Below are positions 35,293 to 44,700 of a DNA stretch of 64,000 bases, in pieces. How positions within the stretch are numbered: the stretch's first letter is position 1; each line of letters starts with the position of its first letter. The stretch comes from Polaribacter sp. Z022 (GTDB taxonomy: Bacteria > Bacteroidota > Bacteroidia > Flavobacteriales > Flavobacteriaceae): assembly GCF_023555495.1 (NCBI RefSeq), contig NZ_JALCZO010000003.1, positions 372,001-436,000 on the forward strand, written 5' to 3'. The translations under genes and the position numbers were made by a program. The notes beneath the pieces were generated by a model. That model saw only the letters and a list, made by a program, of their open reading frames with translations, searched no databases and was not told where the DNA came from.

Positions 35293-36540
35293 TTATTTTA
35301 TGAAACCAACTCCTACTGTATTATTTGTTTTTGGATTAATTAAAATAAATGATCCATTTGATTTATTGTCTTTGTAAGAATCAAAAGCTAGTGGTTTGCT
35401 TAACTTTAATTGAATCTCACCAATTTGGTTTAATTTTAATTCTGATGGATTCTCTTCTACTCCAGAAAAATCTGTTTTAATAATGCTATTTAACTGTGTA
35501 ATTTTTGCTTGTGCATCATTTACACCATGTTTAATATAATATTTTTGAGAAGCCAACAAAGGTTCTTTATCCATCCAACAAATTTTAGCTTCTAATTGTT
35601 TTGCTATAATTGGTTCTTCAGATACTTTTACTAACATATCTCCTCTACTTACATTTACATTATCTTCTAAAGTAATTGTAACAGAACTACCTCTTTTTGC
35701 TGTTTTAAACTCTTTATCAAAAAAGTTAATCGCTTTAATTTTAGACTTTGTTTGCGATGGTAAAATTGCTACTTCATCTCCAACAGATAAATCTCCTCCA
35801 TAAATTTTACCTGCATAACCTCTAAAATCGTGATATTCTTCTGTTTTAGGTCTAATTACAGTTTGTACAGGAAAACGCGTTTGAGATACTTCATTAATAT
35901 CTTCTGGCTCTAATCTTTCTAAATGATGCATTAAAGTTTCTCCTTTATACCAAGGAGTGTTTTCAGATTTATCAACAACATTATCACCTTGTAAAGCAGA
36001 TAATGGAATGAATGTTAAATTCTGACTTTCATATCCACTTTTACTAGCTAAATATTCGATTTCACCTTTAATTGCATTAAATTTTTCTTCAGAAAAATCT
36101 ACCAAATCCATTTTATTTACTGCAATTACTACATCTTTAATTCTTAATAAATTATTGATAAAAAAGTGTCTATACGTTTGTTCTACAACTCCGTTTCTAG
36201 CATCAATTAAAACAATAGATGCTTGTGCAGTAGAAGCACCAGTTACCATATTTCTTGTATATTCTATATGACCTGGAGTATCTGCAATAATGAAACTTTT
36301 TGATGGTGTAGAAAAATAAATATGTGCTACATCAATTGTAATTCCTTGTTCTCTTTCTGCCACTAATCCATCAGTTGCTAAAGAAAAATCTAAATAATCA
36401 AATCCTCTTTGACGACTTTTTTCTTCTATGGCTTCTAATTTATCATCAGTTAGTGATTTTGTATCGTATAAAATACGACCAATTAAGGTACTTTTACCAT
36501 CATCTACACTACCTGCTGTTGCTATTTTTAATACTTTCAT
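35293..36540 (-). CDS. cysN: Sulfate adenylyltransferase subunit 1 (GTPase)
   Basis: The 415-residue GTPase drives sulfate activation by CysD. It has GSVDDGKSTLIGRIL (P-loop), DTPGHIEYTRNM (switch II) and VNKMDL (guanine specificity), then a C-terminal EF-Tu-like beta-barrel. It is not fused to an APS kinase domain: the protein ends soon after the barrel (VGVGFIK). It follows cysD after 113 bases that hold an inverted repeat built of TAGC and AAAGGC pieces. Length is as expected for the stand-alone subunit. Confidence 0.95.
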   Translation of the reverse strand: MKVLKIATAGSVDDGKSTLIGRILYDTKSLTDDKLEAIEEKSRQRGFDYLDFSLATDGLVAEREQGITIDVAHIYFSTPSKSFIIADTPGHIEYTRNMVTGASTAQASIVLIDARNGVVEQTYRHFFINNLLRIKDVVIAVNKMDLVDFSEEKFNAIKGEIEYLASKSGYESQNLTFIPLSALQGDNVVDKSENTPWYKGETLMHHLERLEPEDINEVSQTRFPVQTVIRPKTEEYHDFRGYAGKIYGGDLSVGDEVAILPSQTKSKIKAINFFDKEFKTAKRGSSVTITLEDNVNVSRGDMLVKVSEEPIIAKQLEAKICWMDKEPLLASQKYYIKHGVNDAQAKITQLNSIIKTDFSGVEENPSELKLNQIGEIQLKLSKPLAFDSYKDNKSNGSFILINPKTNNTVGVGFIK

Positions 36541-36558
36541 CTTATTAGCTGTTCGCTA

Positions 36559-36627
36559 TTAGCCTTTGGCTTTTAGCTTAGTTTGTAATCTTTTTAATTT
36601 TAGCTAAAGGCTATTGCCAAAAGCTTA
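36559..36627. repeat. Inverted repeat between cysD and cysN
   Basis: One arm contains TTAGCCTTTGGCTTTTAGCT (36559-36578); the other contains TAGCTAAAGGCTATTGCCAA and AAGCTTA (36601-36627). They pair imperfectly into a long stem. The gap is 113 bases in an otherwise tight operon. It may modulate read-through from cysD to cysN. Confidence 0.5.
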
Positions 36628-36653
36628 ATACTAAAAATTTTTAAAATTAATTT

Positions 36654-37559
36654 TTAGAAATACCCTTGTTGTTTTCTTTTTTCCATTGCAGCTTCAGAAC
36701 GTTTATCATCTATTCTTGCACCTCTTTCTGATATGGAAGAATCTCTAATTTCTTCTACCACTTTTGCAATATCTACTGCTTCAGATAATACAGCAGCTGT
36801 ACAACTCATATCTCCAACAGTTCTAAAACGAACCATTCTTTCTTCTACAACTTCTTCTTTATCTCTATAAACAACTTCGTCATCTGCAGACCAAATCATT
36901 CCATCTCTAACAAAAACTTTTCTTTTATGAGCGAAATAGATTGAAGGAATTTCTATTGCTTCTTGCTCTATATAAGACCAAACATCTAATTCTGTCCAGT
37001 TAGAAATAGGAAAAACACGAACATTTTGCCCTAAATCTATCTTACCATTTAACATATCAAAAACTTCTGGACGTTGGTTTTTTTCATCCCATTGCCCAAA
37101 ATCATCTCTAACAGAAAAAATTCTTTCTTTTGCTCTTGCTTTTTCTTCATCTCTTCTTGCTCCTCCAATACATGCATCAAAACCAAATTCTTCAATTGCA
37201 TCTAATAAAGTTTCTGTTTGCAACATATTTCTACTTGCATATCTACCAGTTTCTTCTTTAACTCTTCCTGAATCTATATTGTCTTGAACATTTCTTACGA
37301 TTAATTCAACACCCAATTCTTTTACAAGTCTATCTCTAAACTCGATAGTTTCTGGAAAGTTATGACCAGTATCTATATGCATAAAAGGAAAAGGAATTTT
37401 AGCAGGGTAAAACGCTTTTTGCGCTAAACGAACTAAAGTTATACTGTCTTTTCCTCCAGAAAACAATAACACAGGTTTTTCAAACTGAGCTACTACTTCT
37501 CTAAAAATATAAATTGCTTCGCTTTCTAAAGCATCTACTTGTATTGTTGTCTGACTCAT
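36654..37559 (-). CDS. cysD: Sulfate adenylyltransferase subunit 2
   Basis: The 301-residue enzyme makes adenosine 5'-phosphosulfate from ATP and sulfate, using CysN as its GTPase partner. The PP-loop is visible as LFSGGKDSITLVRLAQKAF near residue 35, followed by HIDTGHNFPETIEFRD and the CIGGARRDEEKARAKER motif, then the Cys-terminal GDMSCTAAV region. It ends with the usual KKQGYF-like tail (MEKRKQQGYF). It lies 10 bases downstream of cysH, so the two are co-transcribed. Confidence 0.95.
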   Translation of the reverse strand: MSQTTIQVDALESEAIYIFREVVAQFEKPVLLFSGGKDSITLVRLAQKAFYPAKIPFPFMHIDTGHNFPETIEFRDRLVKELGVELIVRNVQDNIDSGRVKEETGRYASRNMLQTETLLDAIEEFGFDACIGGARRDEEKARAKERIFSVRDDFGQWDEKNQRPEVFDMLNGKIDLGQNVRVFPISNWTELDVWSYIEQEAIEIPSIYFAHKRKVFVRDGMIWSADDEVVYRDKEEVVEERMVRFRTVGDMSCTAAVLSEAVDIAKVVEEIRDSSISERGARIDDKRSEAAMEKRKQQGYF

Positions 37560-37569
37560 GTCTTATATT

Positions 37570-38184
37570 TTAAATATGTAAACCACATTCGCGGTTACTT
37601 TCTACTTTTGTTGGATCGAAATAAGTGAACTCATTAGGTAAATTTGCTTCTTCTAAATAAGCATCTAATTGTTTATCTGTATAATTATAAAAAGGACTTA
37701 CTTTAATAATACCATCTTTACTTTGCGAAACAACATTTATACTATTTCTAAAAGCTGTTTGTCCTTTTCTTAAGTTTGTAAACCAAACATCTGGTTGATG
37801 CTCTTTCATTGCTCTTGCAAAAGGCTCTAACTTTACTTGCTCTGTAAAAAGCACATGTTTTGGATCATCTATAGATGGTACTCCTAAAACTACATTTCTA
37901 TGTGCAGCAGTTTGTTTTGGAGTATATAATTGAATATTTAAATTCAGTTTTTCTATAATTTCTTCAGCATGTTTATAGGTTTGAACTGTATTATAACCAG
38001 TATCACACCAAATTACTTTAATGTCTTTTTGTATATCTGTTACAGCTTTTAATATTGCTACTTCATATGGTCTGAAGTTTGTTGTAATAACTGGGTTATT
38101 ACTTAAAGAAATAGCCCAAGCAATAATTTCTGCTGGACTTTTACCTTCTAAATCTTTGTTTATTTTATCTAAATCTAGGTTCAT
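37570..38184 (-). CDS. cysH: Phosphoadenylyl-sulfate (or adenylyl-sulfate) reductase CysH
   Basis: The 204-residue enzyme reduces activated sulfate to sulfite with thioredoxin. The C-terminal catalytic motif ECGLHI is present. I see no Cys-Cys pairs for a [4Fe-4S] cluster, which normally distinguishes adenylyl-sulfate reductases; this would suggest the phosphoadenylyl type, yet no APS kinase gene is present in the window. I chose the ATG at 38184, where the start overlaps the stop of the DUF2061 gene (TAATG), a common coupling signal. An ATG 27 bases further upstream would overlap that gene more deeply. Confidence 0.92.
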   Translation of the reverse strand: MNLDLDKINKDLEGKSPAEIIAWAISLSNNPVITTNFRPYEVAILKAVTDIQKDIKVIWCDTGYNTVQTYKHAEEIIEKLNLNIQLYTPKQTAAHRNVVLGVPSIDDPKHVLFTEQVKLEPFARAMKEHQPDVWFTNLRKGQTAFRNSINVVSQSKDGIIKVSPFYNYTDKQLDAYLEEANLPNEFTYFDPTKVESNRECGLHI

Positions 38185-38447
38185 TATTTTCCCCATTTTA
38201 TTTTGTTCCAAATTCTTTCATGAAAAAAGTATAAAACTAATTTTGTTAAAAAATCTACAGAAGCAATAGATGTTGCTAATGCAATTTCACCTGTTAAGAT
38301 GTACGAAACAACTAATGTATCTATTGTTCCTACAACTCTCCAGCTTAACGCTTTTACAACACTACGTAAAGGTTTTTCAGATTTCTTATCTTCTTCGAAA
38401 CCTTTACTTTGTGTTTTTTTGCTAAAAATGATTTGGTTTAAAATCAT
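38184..38447 (-). CDS. DUF2061 membrane protein heading the sulfate-assimilation operon
   Basis: The 87-residue protein has the DUF2061 core: KPLRSVVKALSWRVVGTIDTL, two hydrophobic segments (VSYILTGEIALATSIA and TKLVLYFFHERIW) and the final WNKIKWG. DUF2061 proteins are often found with cysteine or sulfate genes, and may act in transport or as a small membrane partner, but the role has not been proven to my knowledge. It is the first gene of the operon; its promoter contains an inverted repeat suggestive of Rrf2 control. Confidence 0.88.
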   Translation of the reverse strand: MILNQIIFSKKTQSKGFEEDKKSEKPLRSVVKALSWRVVGTIDTLVVSYILTGEIALATSIASVDFLTKLVLYFFHERIWNKIKWGK

Positions 38448-38470
38448 AAAAAAAAATTAATTCAAATAAT

Positions 38471-38503
38471 TACCCTACTACTTTAATAGGGTATGCAAAC
38501 ATA
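38471..38503 (-). promoter_or_regulatory. Promoter of the cys operon with a possible Rrf2 operator
   Basis: A -7 box TATGTTTG lies on the minus strand at 38496-38503. Immediately downstream, 38471-38493 is an inverted repeat with outer arms TACCCTA and TAGGGTA around nine bases. A second half-like copy (AACCCTATAGATTTAGTAGA) lies at 38551-38570, and a shorter TTTAGT inverted part at 38612-38626. The gene for an Rrf2 regulator is next upstream, which makes it the obvious candidate to bind here. Position over the transcription start would give repression. Confidence 0.6.
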
Positions 38504-38664
38504 CATCAAATTTATATACGAAGTCGAGAATATTTCTTAAAAATTACTTAAACCCTATAGATTTAGTAGATTAATAAAAAAAGTGCATAATTTTTATGAA
38601 TTATAAACTACTAAAAGGATTTAGTAATTAATATTAATCATTAAGTAGAAAAATAAAAAGTAAT

Positions 38665-39078
38665 CTAGCAATTACAAAGGTCTGCTAATGTAGTGTTTCT
38701 GAAGATTTGCAAAGAACTATCTCTAACCTCTGCCATTAATTTATGAACTGCACAAGCATTCTCATCTGGACAATCTTCGCATTTTTCATAAAAGTTTAAA
38801 CTTACACATGGTATCATAGAAATAGGTCCTTCTAAAATTCTCATAACATCTGTCATTTGAATTTCGTTTGGTTCTTTTAATAAATAATAACCTCCTCCTT
38901 TTCCTTTTTTTGAAGCTAAAAAACCATTTTTTTTAAGTGTTAAGAGTATACTTTCTAAAAATTTTAATGAAATATTTTCACTTTTAGAAATTGTAGCTAT
39001 TTGTACAGGAGTTTTATCTTCTAGTCTAGCTAGATAAGTTAGTGCCTTAATTCCGTATTTTGTTTTTTTAGATAGCAT
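38665..39078 (-). CDS. Rrf2 family transcriptional regulator
   Basis: The 137-residue protein has the Rrf2 winged-helix start MLSKKTKYGIKALTYLARLE, the wing KGKGGGYYLLKEP, and cysteines in the C-terminal half (CVSLNFYEKCEDCPDENAC), which in IscR and related proteins bind an iron-sulfur cluster. In other Firmicutes and Bacteroidota members (CymR-like) the family regulates cysteine metabolism. It lies directly upstream of the DUF2061-cysH operon, reading in the same direction, with inverted repeats between. I infer that it senses iron-sulfur or sulfur status and controls cys genes. Confidence 0.9.
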   Translation of the reverse strand: MLSKKTKYGIKALTYLARLEDKTPVQIATISKSENISLKFLESILLTLKKNGFLASKKGKGGGYYLLKEPNEIQMTDVMRILEGPISMIPCVSLNFYEKCEDCPDENACAVHKLMAEVRDSSLQIFRNTTLADLCNC

Positions 39079-39164
39079 TAAACAAATTTACACAATTAAA
39101 TACAATTACCATAGTAAAGAAGTAGGATAAACTTTCTATAGAAATTTTAATTTAAAATCTTTTA

Positions 39165-40370
39165 TTAATTTGTAGAATGACTTTTGTTAAGAGCATAAAA
39201 AGTTACCTGTGCATAATCGTCAGCATCTCCAGTTTTATTTGCTTGATAAATACCAGCTTTAAAATACATGTATTGTCCACCAACATTAAAACCACTATTT
39301 GTCATATCAACAGTTTTAACAACATCATCTTTTCCTTCTCTTGATACAGTGAAGGTTAAAATATTACCAACTACTTTAATTGAATAACTAAATTTTTCAT
39401 CAAGAGCAATTCCATCAGTAGGATTTGATGCAGTGTTACTTCTAGACCCAATAACTTCATACCATTGTTCAGCTCCATTACCATCTGTAGGTTCATGTGC
39501 AAAATAAATAGAACCTAAAGTATTTCCATTTAATTTTCTATAATAAACACGAATAGGTTCATCATTATTAGCATGAATTTGACCAATAATCAATCTACCT
39601 ACATGACTACTGTCACCAGTTGTAGTTACATGATTTACTGCAAGAGTTGCATTCATTTCTCCATCAAAACCAGCTGCTGCTGCAATATCTGAAGTAGGAG
39701 AAGTACCAAAAACCCAATTATTTTTATTTACACCTTGAGTACCTATACTAGTATCTGTGCCTCTTAGCATTTCACGTAATTCTACTCTAGTGTAAGTTGT
39801 ATTTGCTGAAGTTTTATACCCATCAATTGGGCATTTAAACACCATACCTCCATCTTCTGCTGTATAAAAATACTTACTATTCTGGTAACCATTATTAATT
39901 TCACTTACAGAAATAGTTTTAGAAAAACCACTTCCATTATTTTCTGGAGTATTTAATTTCCATGTAGATAAATCAAAATTTTCTGAAGGCGGTTTATTTG
40001 GATCTAAATCTCCAGAACTTTCTTCTCTAGCTGCTTGTGTAATTGTTAAGGTTTTTGACAGATTTCCTCCATTTACAGTAATTGATCCTGTTCGTTTTTC
40101 ATAAACCGAGTTTCTAGCTACTGTAATTTCTATAGTTGCATTATTAGTTCCATATCTTGGTGTAATTGAAATCCAATCTCCCTCAACATCTGTATACCAA
40201 TACATATTTGCTGTAATGTTTACAGTTTGTGTTTCTTGATATGCAGAAAACTCATTAACTTTTGTTAGCTCTAAAATTTCTGTCAACTCTACTTCAGGTT
40301 CGCTAGAACCACAGGCAGATAAAGACATTAATAATACACTAAGAAAAAGTAATTTGTAGGCATTTTTCAT
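39165..40370 (-). CDS. PL7 family alginate lyase lipoprotein with BACON-like N-terminal domain
   Basis: This 401-residue secreted lipoprotein (lipobox SLSAC near residue 20) first has a Bacteroidetes-type BACON/Ig-like domain (about 35-115, with DWISITPRYGTNNATIEITVA), which may bind carbohydrate or only space the enzyme from the membrane. The PL7 beta-jelly-roll follows: RVELREML, the QIHA catalytic strand and YFKAGIYQAN, matching the three family signatures (RxELR, Q(I/V)H, YFKAGxYxQ). It cleaves alginate by beta-elimination at the cell surface. A perfect 16-base palindrome of the alginate regulon lies 43-58 bases upstream. The gene lies about 8 kb from the other alginate genes, with methionine genes in between. 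Confidence 0.92.
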   Translation of the reverse strand: MKNAYKLLFLSVLLMSLSACGSSEPEVELTEILELTKVNEFSAYQETQTVNITANMYWYTDVEGDWISITPRYGTNNATIEITVARNSVYEKRTGSITVNGGNLSKTLTITQAAREESSGDLDPNKPPSENFDLSTWKLNTPENNGSGFSKTISVSEINNGYQNSKYFYTAEDGGMVFKCPIDGYKTSANTTYTRVELREMLRGTDTSIGTQGVNKNNWVFGTSPTSDIAAAAGFDGEMNATLAVNHVTTTGDSSHVGRLIIGQIHANNDEPIRVYYRKLNGNTLGSIYFAHEPTDGNGAEQWYEVIGSRSNTASNPTDGIALDEKFSYSIKVVGNILTFTVSREGKDDVVKTVDMTNSGFNVGGQYMYFKAGIYQANKTGDADDYAQVTFYALNKSHSTN

Positions 40371-40412
40371 AAGATAATTTATAACTTAATAATTGAGTTT
40401 TTAAAAATACAA

Positions 40413-40428
40413 AATTGGTTAACCAATT
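40413..40428. promoter_or_regulatory. Alginate-regulon operator in front of the PL7 gene
   Basis: AATTGGTTAACCAATT is a perfect 16-base palindrome with core TGGTTAACCA, equal to the second operator in the other alginate promoters. The upstream partner site 13 bases away is degenerate here, and I found no clean -7 box. Confidence 0.75.
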
Positions 40429-40516
40429 TACGGTATTTTTAAATAAAATTATTATTTATAGAATTAAAAACAGTACAACAGCTATATCACTAAGAAAAAT
40501 CAATAGTTAAATTAAA

Positions 40517-41683
40517 CTATTTTTTTAAAGCCTGACTTAAATCTTCAATAATATCATTAGCATTTTCTAAACCAACAGAAACACGCACCAAACCATTTGT
40601 AATACCAACTTCTAATCTATCTTCTTCCGATAAACGTCCATGAGTTGTAGATGATGGATGTGTTACAATTGTTCTGGTATCTCCTAAATTGGCAGATAAA
40701 GAACACATTTTAATTTTGTCTAAGAATTTTCTACCAGCATCAATTCCTCCTTTAATTTCAAAGGCAACAATGTTTCCTCCCAATTTCATTTGGTTTTTAG
40801 CAACTTCATGTTGACGATGAGATTTTAGAAAAGGATATTTAACCAACTCTACATTTTCATTTTCTTCTAAAAACTCAGCGACTTTTAATGCATTTTCGCA
40901 ATGTTTTTCTACTCTTAATGATAAAGTTTCTAAACTTTTAGACAATACCCAAGCATTAAAAGGAGACATTGCTGGACCAGTATTTCTAGCAAATAAATAG
41001 ATTTCTCTTAACAAATCTGCTCTACCAACTGTAACTCCACCTAAAACTCTTCCTTGACCATCCATTAATTTTGTAGCAGAATGAATTACTAAATCTGCTC
41101 CAAAGGTAATTGGTTGCTGAATGTAAGGTGTTGCAAAGCAATTATCTACAATAAAAATAAGATTGTGTTTTTTTGCAATTTTACCAATTCTATCTAAATC
41201 TAAAATATCTACTGCTGGATTTGTTGGAGTTTCTATATAAAGGACTTTGGTATTTTCTTTAATTAAACTTTCTACCAAATCTACCTCATCAACCTTAAAA
41301 TAAGAAGTTTCAATATTCCATTTTGGTAAATAATTGGTAAACATACCATGTGTAGAACCAAAAACAGATCTACAAGAAACTATATGATCTCCTGCACTTA
41401 ATAAAGCTGCAAATGAAGAAAAAATAGCGGCCATTCCTGTTGCAAAAGCATAACCAGCTTCTGCACCTTCCATAGCAACAACTTTATTTACAAATTCTGT
41501 TGTATTAGGATTTGTAAATCTACTATATAAGTTACGTTCTTTTTCTTCTGCGAAGGATGAACGCATGTCTTCTGCATCATCAAACACAAAACTTGATGTT
41601 AAATATAAAGGTGTAGAATGCTCAGAAAACTGTGTTCTTTCAGTTTGACTTCTTATGGCTTCTGTTTCGAAATGTTTGCTCAT
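40517..41683 (-). CDS. metZ: O-succinyl/O-acetylhomoserine sulfhydrylase (trans-sulfuration PLP enzyme)
   Basis: The 388-residue Cys/Met-metabolism PLP enzyme is predicted to join homoserine ester with sulfide to make homocysteine. Family motifs are TPLYLTSSFVF, the FATGMAAIFSSF loop, VDNCFATPYIQQP and the PLP lysine in HSATKLMDGQG. It is close to MetZ, and distinct from the second PLP enzyme MetY at 45259. It lies 75 bases downstream of the MetX-aspartokinase-homoserine dehydrogenase fusion, which makes acetylhomoserine. The simple GGTTGATGG repeats between the two genes may be a spacer. The exact acyl donor cannot be read from the sequence. Confidence 0.88.
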   Translation of the reverse strand: MSKHFETEAIRSQTERTQFSEHSTPLYLTSSFVFDDAEDMRSSFAEEKERNLYSRFTNPNTTEFVNKVVAMEGAEAGYAFATGMAAIFSSFAALLSAGDHIVSCRSVFGSTHGMFTNYLPKWNIETSYFKVDEVDLVESLIKENTKVLYIETPTNPAVDILDLDRIGKIAKKHNLIFIVDNCFATPYIQQPITFGADLVIHSATKLMDGQGRVLGGVTVGRADLLREIYLFARNTGPAMSPFNAWVLSKSLETLSLRVEKHCENALKVAEFLEENENVELVKYPFLKSHRQHEVAKNQMKLGGNIVAFEIKGGIDAGRKFLDKIKMCSLSANLGDTRTIVTHPSSTTHGRLSEEDRLEVGITNGLVRVSVGLENANDIIEDLSQALKK

Positions 41684-41688
41684 TATTA

Positions 41689-41757
41689 TGGTTTTTGGTT
41701 GATGGTTTCTGGTTGATGGTTTTTACTAATAACCAACAACTAAAAACTAAAAACCTT
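41689..41757. repeat. Short direct and inverted repeats between metZ and the metX-thrA fusion gene
   Basis: Units of about 13-15 bases (ATGGTTTTTGGTTG, ATGGTTTCTGGTTG and ATGGTTTTTACT) stand in tandem at 41689-41725. They are followed by an inverted, related part (AACCAACAACTAAAAACTAA). It is non-coding and of low complexity. Confidence 0.5.
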
Positions 41758-41758
41758 T

Positions 41759-44700
41759 TTAGTTGTTATGTTTTGCTAATCTTAATATGTCTCCAAAAAC
41801 TCCTCTTGCAGTTACACTTGCACCTGCACCTGCTCCTTGAATTACAATGGGTTGTTCTCCATAAGATTCTGTATAAATTTCAAAAATTGCATCAGAACCT
41901 TTTAAAGAACCTAAAGGTGTACTTTCTTCTGTGGAAACTAATTTCACTTCTAATTTTCCTTTATTTTTTGATAAATCTCCACTTAATTCACCAATATAAC
42001 GTAAAACATGATTTGGCTCTTGGTTTTCTTTTATAGATTGATATTCATCATTCAATAATTCTAATTTCCCTAAGAAATCATCTACAGAACCATCTCTTAA
42101 ATTTTCTGGAATTAAATTTTTAATTTCAACCTCATCAAATTCATTTTCTAACTCTAATTCTCTTGCCAAAATTAGTAATTTTCTGGCAACATCATTTCCT
42201 CCTAAATCTTCTCTTGGATCTGGCTCTGTAAATCCTTTGTCTATTGCTTCTTTTAATATTTCTGAAAAAGGTGCATCTTTTACAGAAAAATTATTAAATA
42301 AATAACTTAAACTTCCAGAAAAAACACCTCTAATTTTAGTAATATTTTCTCCAGACTCATGTAATAAACGAATGGTATCAATTAAAGGTAAACCTGCACC
42401 AACATTAGTTTCATACAAATATTGTTTTTTATATTCTTTTAATTTTGCTCTTACTTCTTTATAAAAATCAAAAGACAAGGTATTTGCAATTTTATTACAT
42501 GAAACTAAATCGAAACCTGCTTCTATAAATTGAATATAATTACCAACAAAATTTACACTTGCAGTATTATCTACAGCAATTAAGTTTTCGAAATGATTTT
42601 CTTTTGCAAACGCAATGATATCATTAACAGATGCATTTTCATCACCATTTTCTAATAAATTTTGTTTCCAATTTTTAGAAACTCCATCTTTATTCAATAA
42701 TACTTTTTTAGAATTTGCTACCGCAAAAACATTTAGTTGTAATTTTCTTCTTTCTAAAACAGATTGTGTGTTTTCAATTATCTGATCTATTAAAGTTCCT
42801 CCAACTAAACCTTTTCCAAAAATGGCAATATTAATTTTCTTTGTAACTCCAAATACTTGTCCATGAATTACATTTACTGCTTTATGTAACTCATTCTTTT
42901 TAACAACCAAACTTACATTTTTACCTGTAACTGTATTGTTAAATAAAACAGGTATAATTTGGTTTTTTATTAAGGCATTATATGGGTGATGAAATTCGCT
43001 TAAATCTTGACCTATTATAGAAATTACTGAAACATTGTTTACAACAGAAATCTGATTTACATCTTGAGCATAAAAGTCATTTTCAAACTCTTTTTCTAAA
43101 GCTGCTACTGCTTCATCTGCATTAATTGCATCTATAATTAACCCTATTCCTCTTTCAGAAGAACCTTGTGCAATAATACTTACACTTATATTTTTATCAC
43201 TTAAAGCTTTAAAAATTCTTGCATCAACACCAACTTTACCAAGTAAACCTCTACCTTCAAAATTTAACAACGCAACATCATCTATTGTAGAAATAGATTT
43301 AATTCCTTTTGTTGAAGATTCTGATGTAATTAAGGTTCCTTTATCATCTTTATTAAACGTATTTAATATTCTAAGATTGATATTTTTCTCTAGTAATGGA
43401 ATAATGGTTTTTGCATGTAAAATAGTTGCTCCAAAATTGGCCAATTCATTTGCTTCTGAATAAGAAAGTTGTTCAATTTTTTTAGCATCAGCAACCAAAT
43501 CTGGATTTGCAGTGTAAATTCCACTTACATGTGTATAATTTTGCAACTCATCTGCATCTAAATAATTTGCTAATAAAGCTGCAGTATAATTACTACCATT
43601 TCTTCCTAAAGTTGTGGTTTCTCCCTTTTTATTTGAAGCAATAAACCCTGTTACAACATTTATAGAATTGTTATTATTTTTAAAATAAGCAACTACATTT
43701 TCTTTAGAAACTGCAGTTATAGGTTGCGCATTTCCAAAATTTTCATCGGTAATAATTAAAGAACGAGAATCTACAGAATTAGCTGAAATGTTTTCTTTTT
43801 CTAACAAACTTGCTACCAGTTTTACTGATAACAATTCTCCTTGTGCTAAAACTTCATCTTTAATTTTCTGACTGTAATCTCCCAACAAAGAAACTCCTTC
43901 AAAAATGGTTTCTAATTTTGAAAATTCTTCAGAAAAATCTACTTTTCTATTAGGTTCTTGCTGATATTCTTTAAACTCTTCAAACTTTGATTTATAAGCA
44001 GTTTTTGCTGCTGCATTTTGCAATATAGATTCTAACTCGTTGGTAGAATTACCTCTTGCAGAAGCAACCACAGTAATTTTTTCACCGCTTTTATATTTGC
44101 TTGCTATAATTTCTATAGCATTTTCTAAGCCTTTACCATTGGCTAAAGATTTACCTCCAAACTTTAAAACTTTCATCTTCTTTTCTCTGTAATCTTTATT
44201 AAAAATTGGTTCAATAATTTTTTGTAATTGATCATATTCCATTAAAAATGCATCATGACCATGAACCGAATTTATTTCATTATAAGTAACATTATCTTTT
44301 GTTAATGCTATTTTTTTCTGTGTTTCTCTATTTTCTTCAGCCGTAAAAAACAAATCTGAATCCACACCAATCACATGAATATTAGCTTCAATTTTATCTA
44401 ATATTTCATCTGATTTTTTACCTCCTATTGTTACATCAATTGTTTTTAATAATTGATTCATTAATTTATAAGACGATAATTGATAGCGTTCTTGCAAGGA
44501 TTTACCATGGTGCAACAACCAACTTTCTACATCAAAAATATCTGAATCTTCTTTTTTAGAACGATGAAAACGCTCTTTAAAAGACTCTGGTGTTCTATAG
44601 CACAACATTGCATGCATTCTTGCATCATGAACTGGATTGCTAGAATTTACCAAAAATTGTTCTTGAATTTGACAATTGGCAATTAACCAATCTGTAGATT

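Noticed and set aside
41632..42036. Plus-strand open frame with a Leu/Phe-rich product
   Set aside because: It is an antisense shadow of the metX-aspartokinase-homoserine dehydrogenase gene and of metZ.
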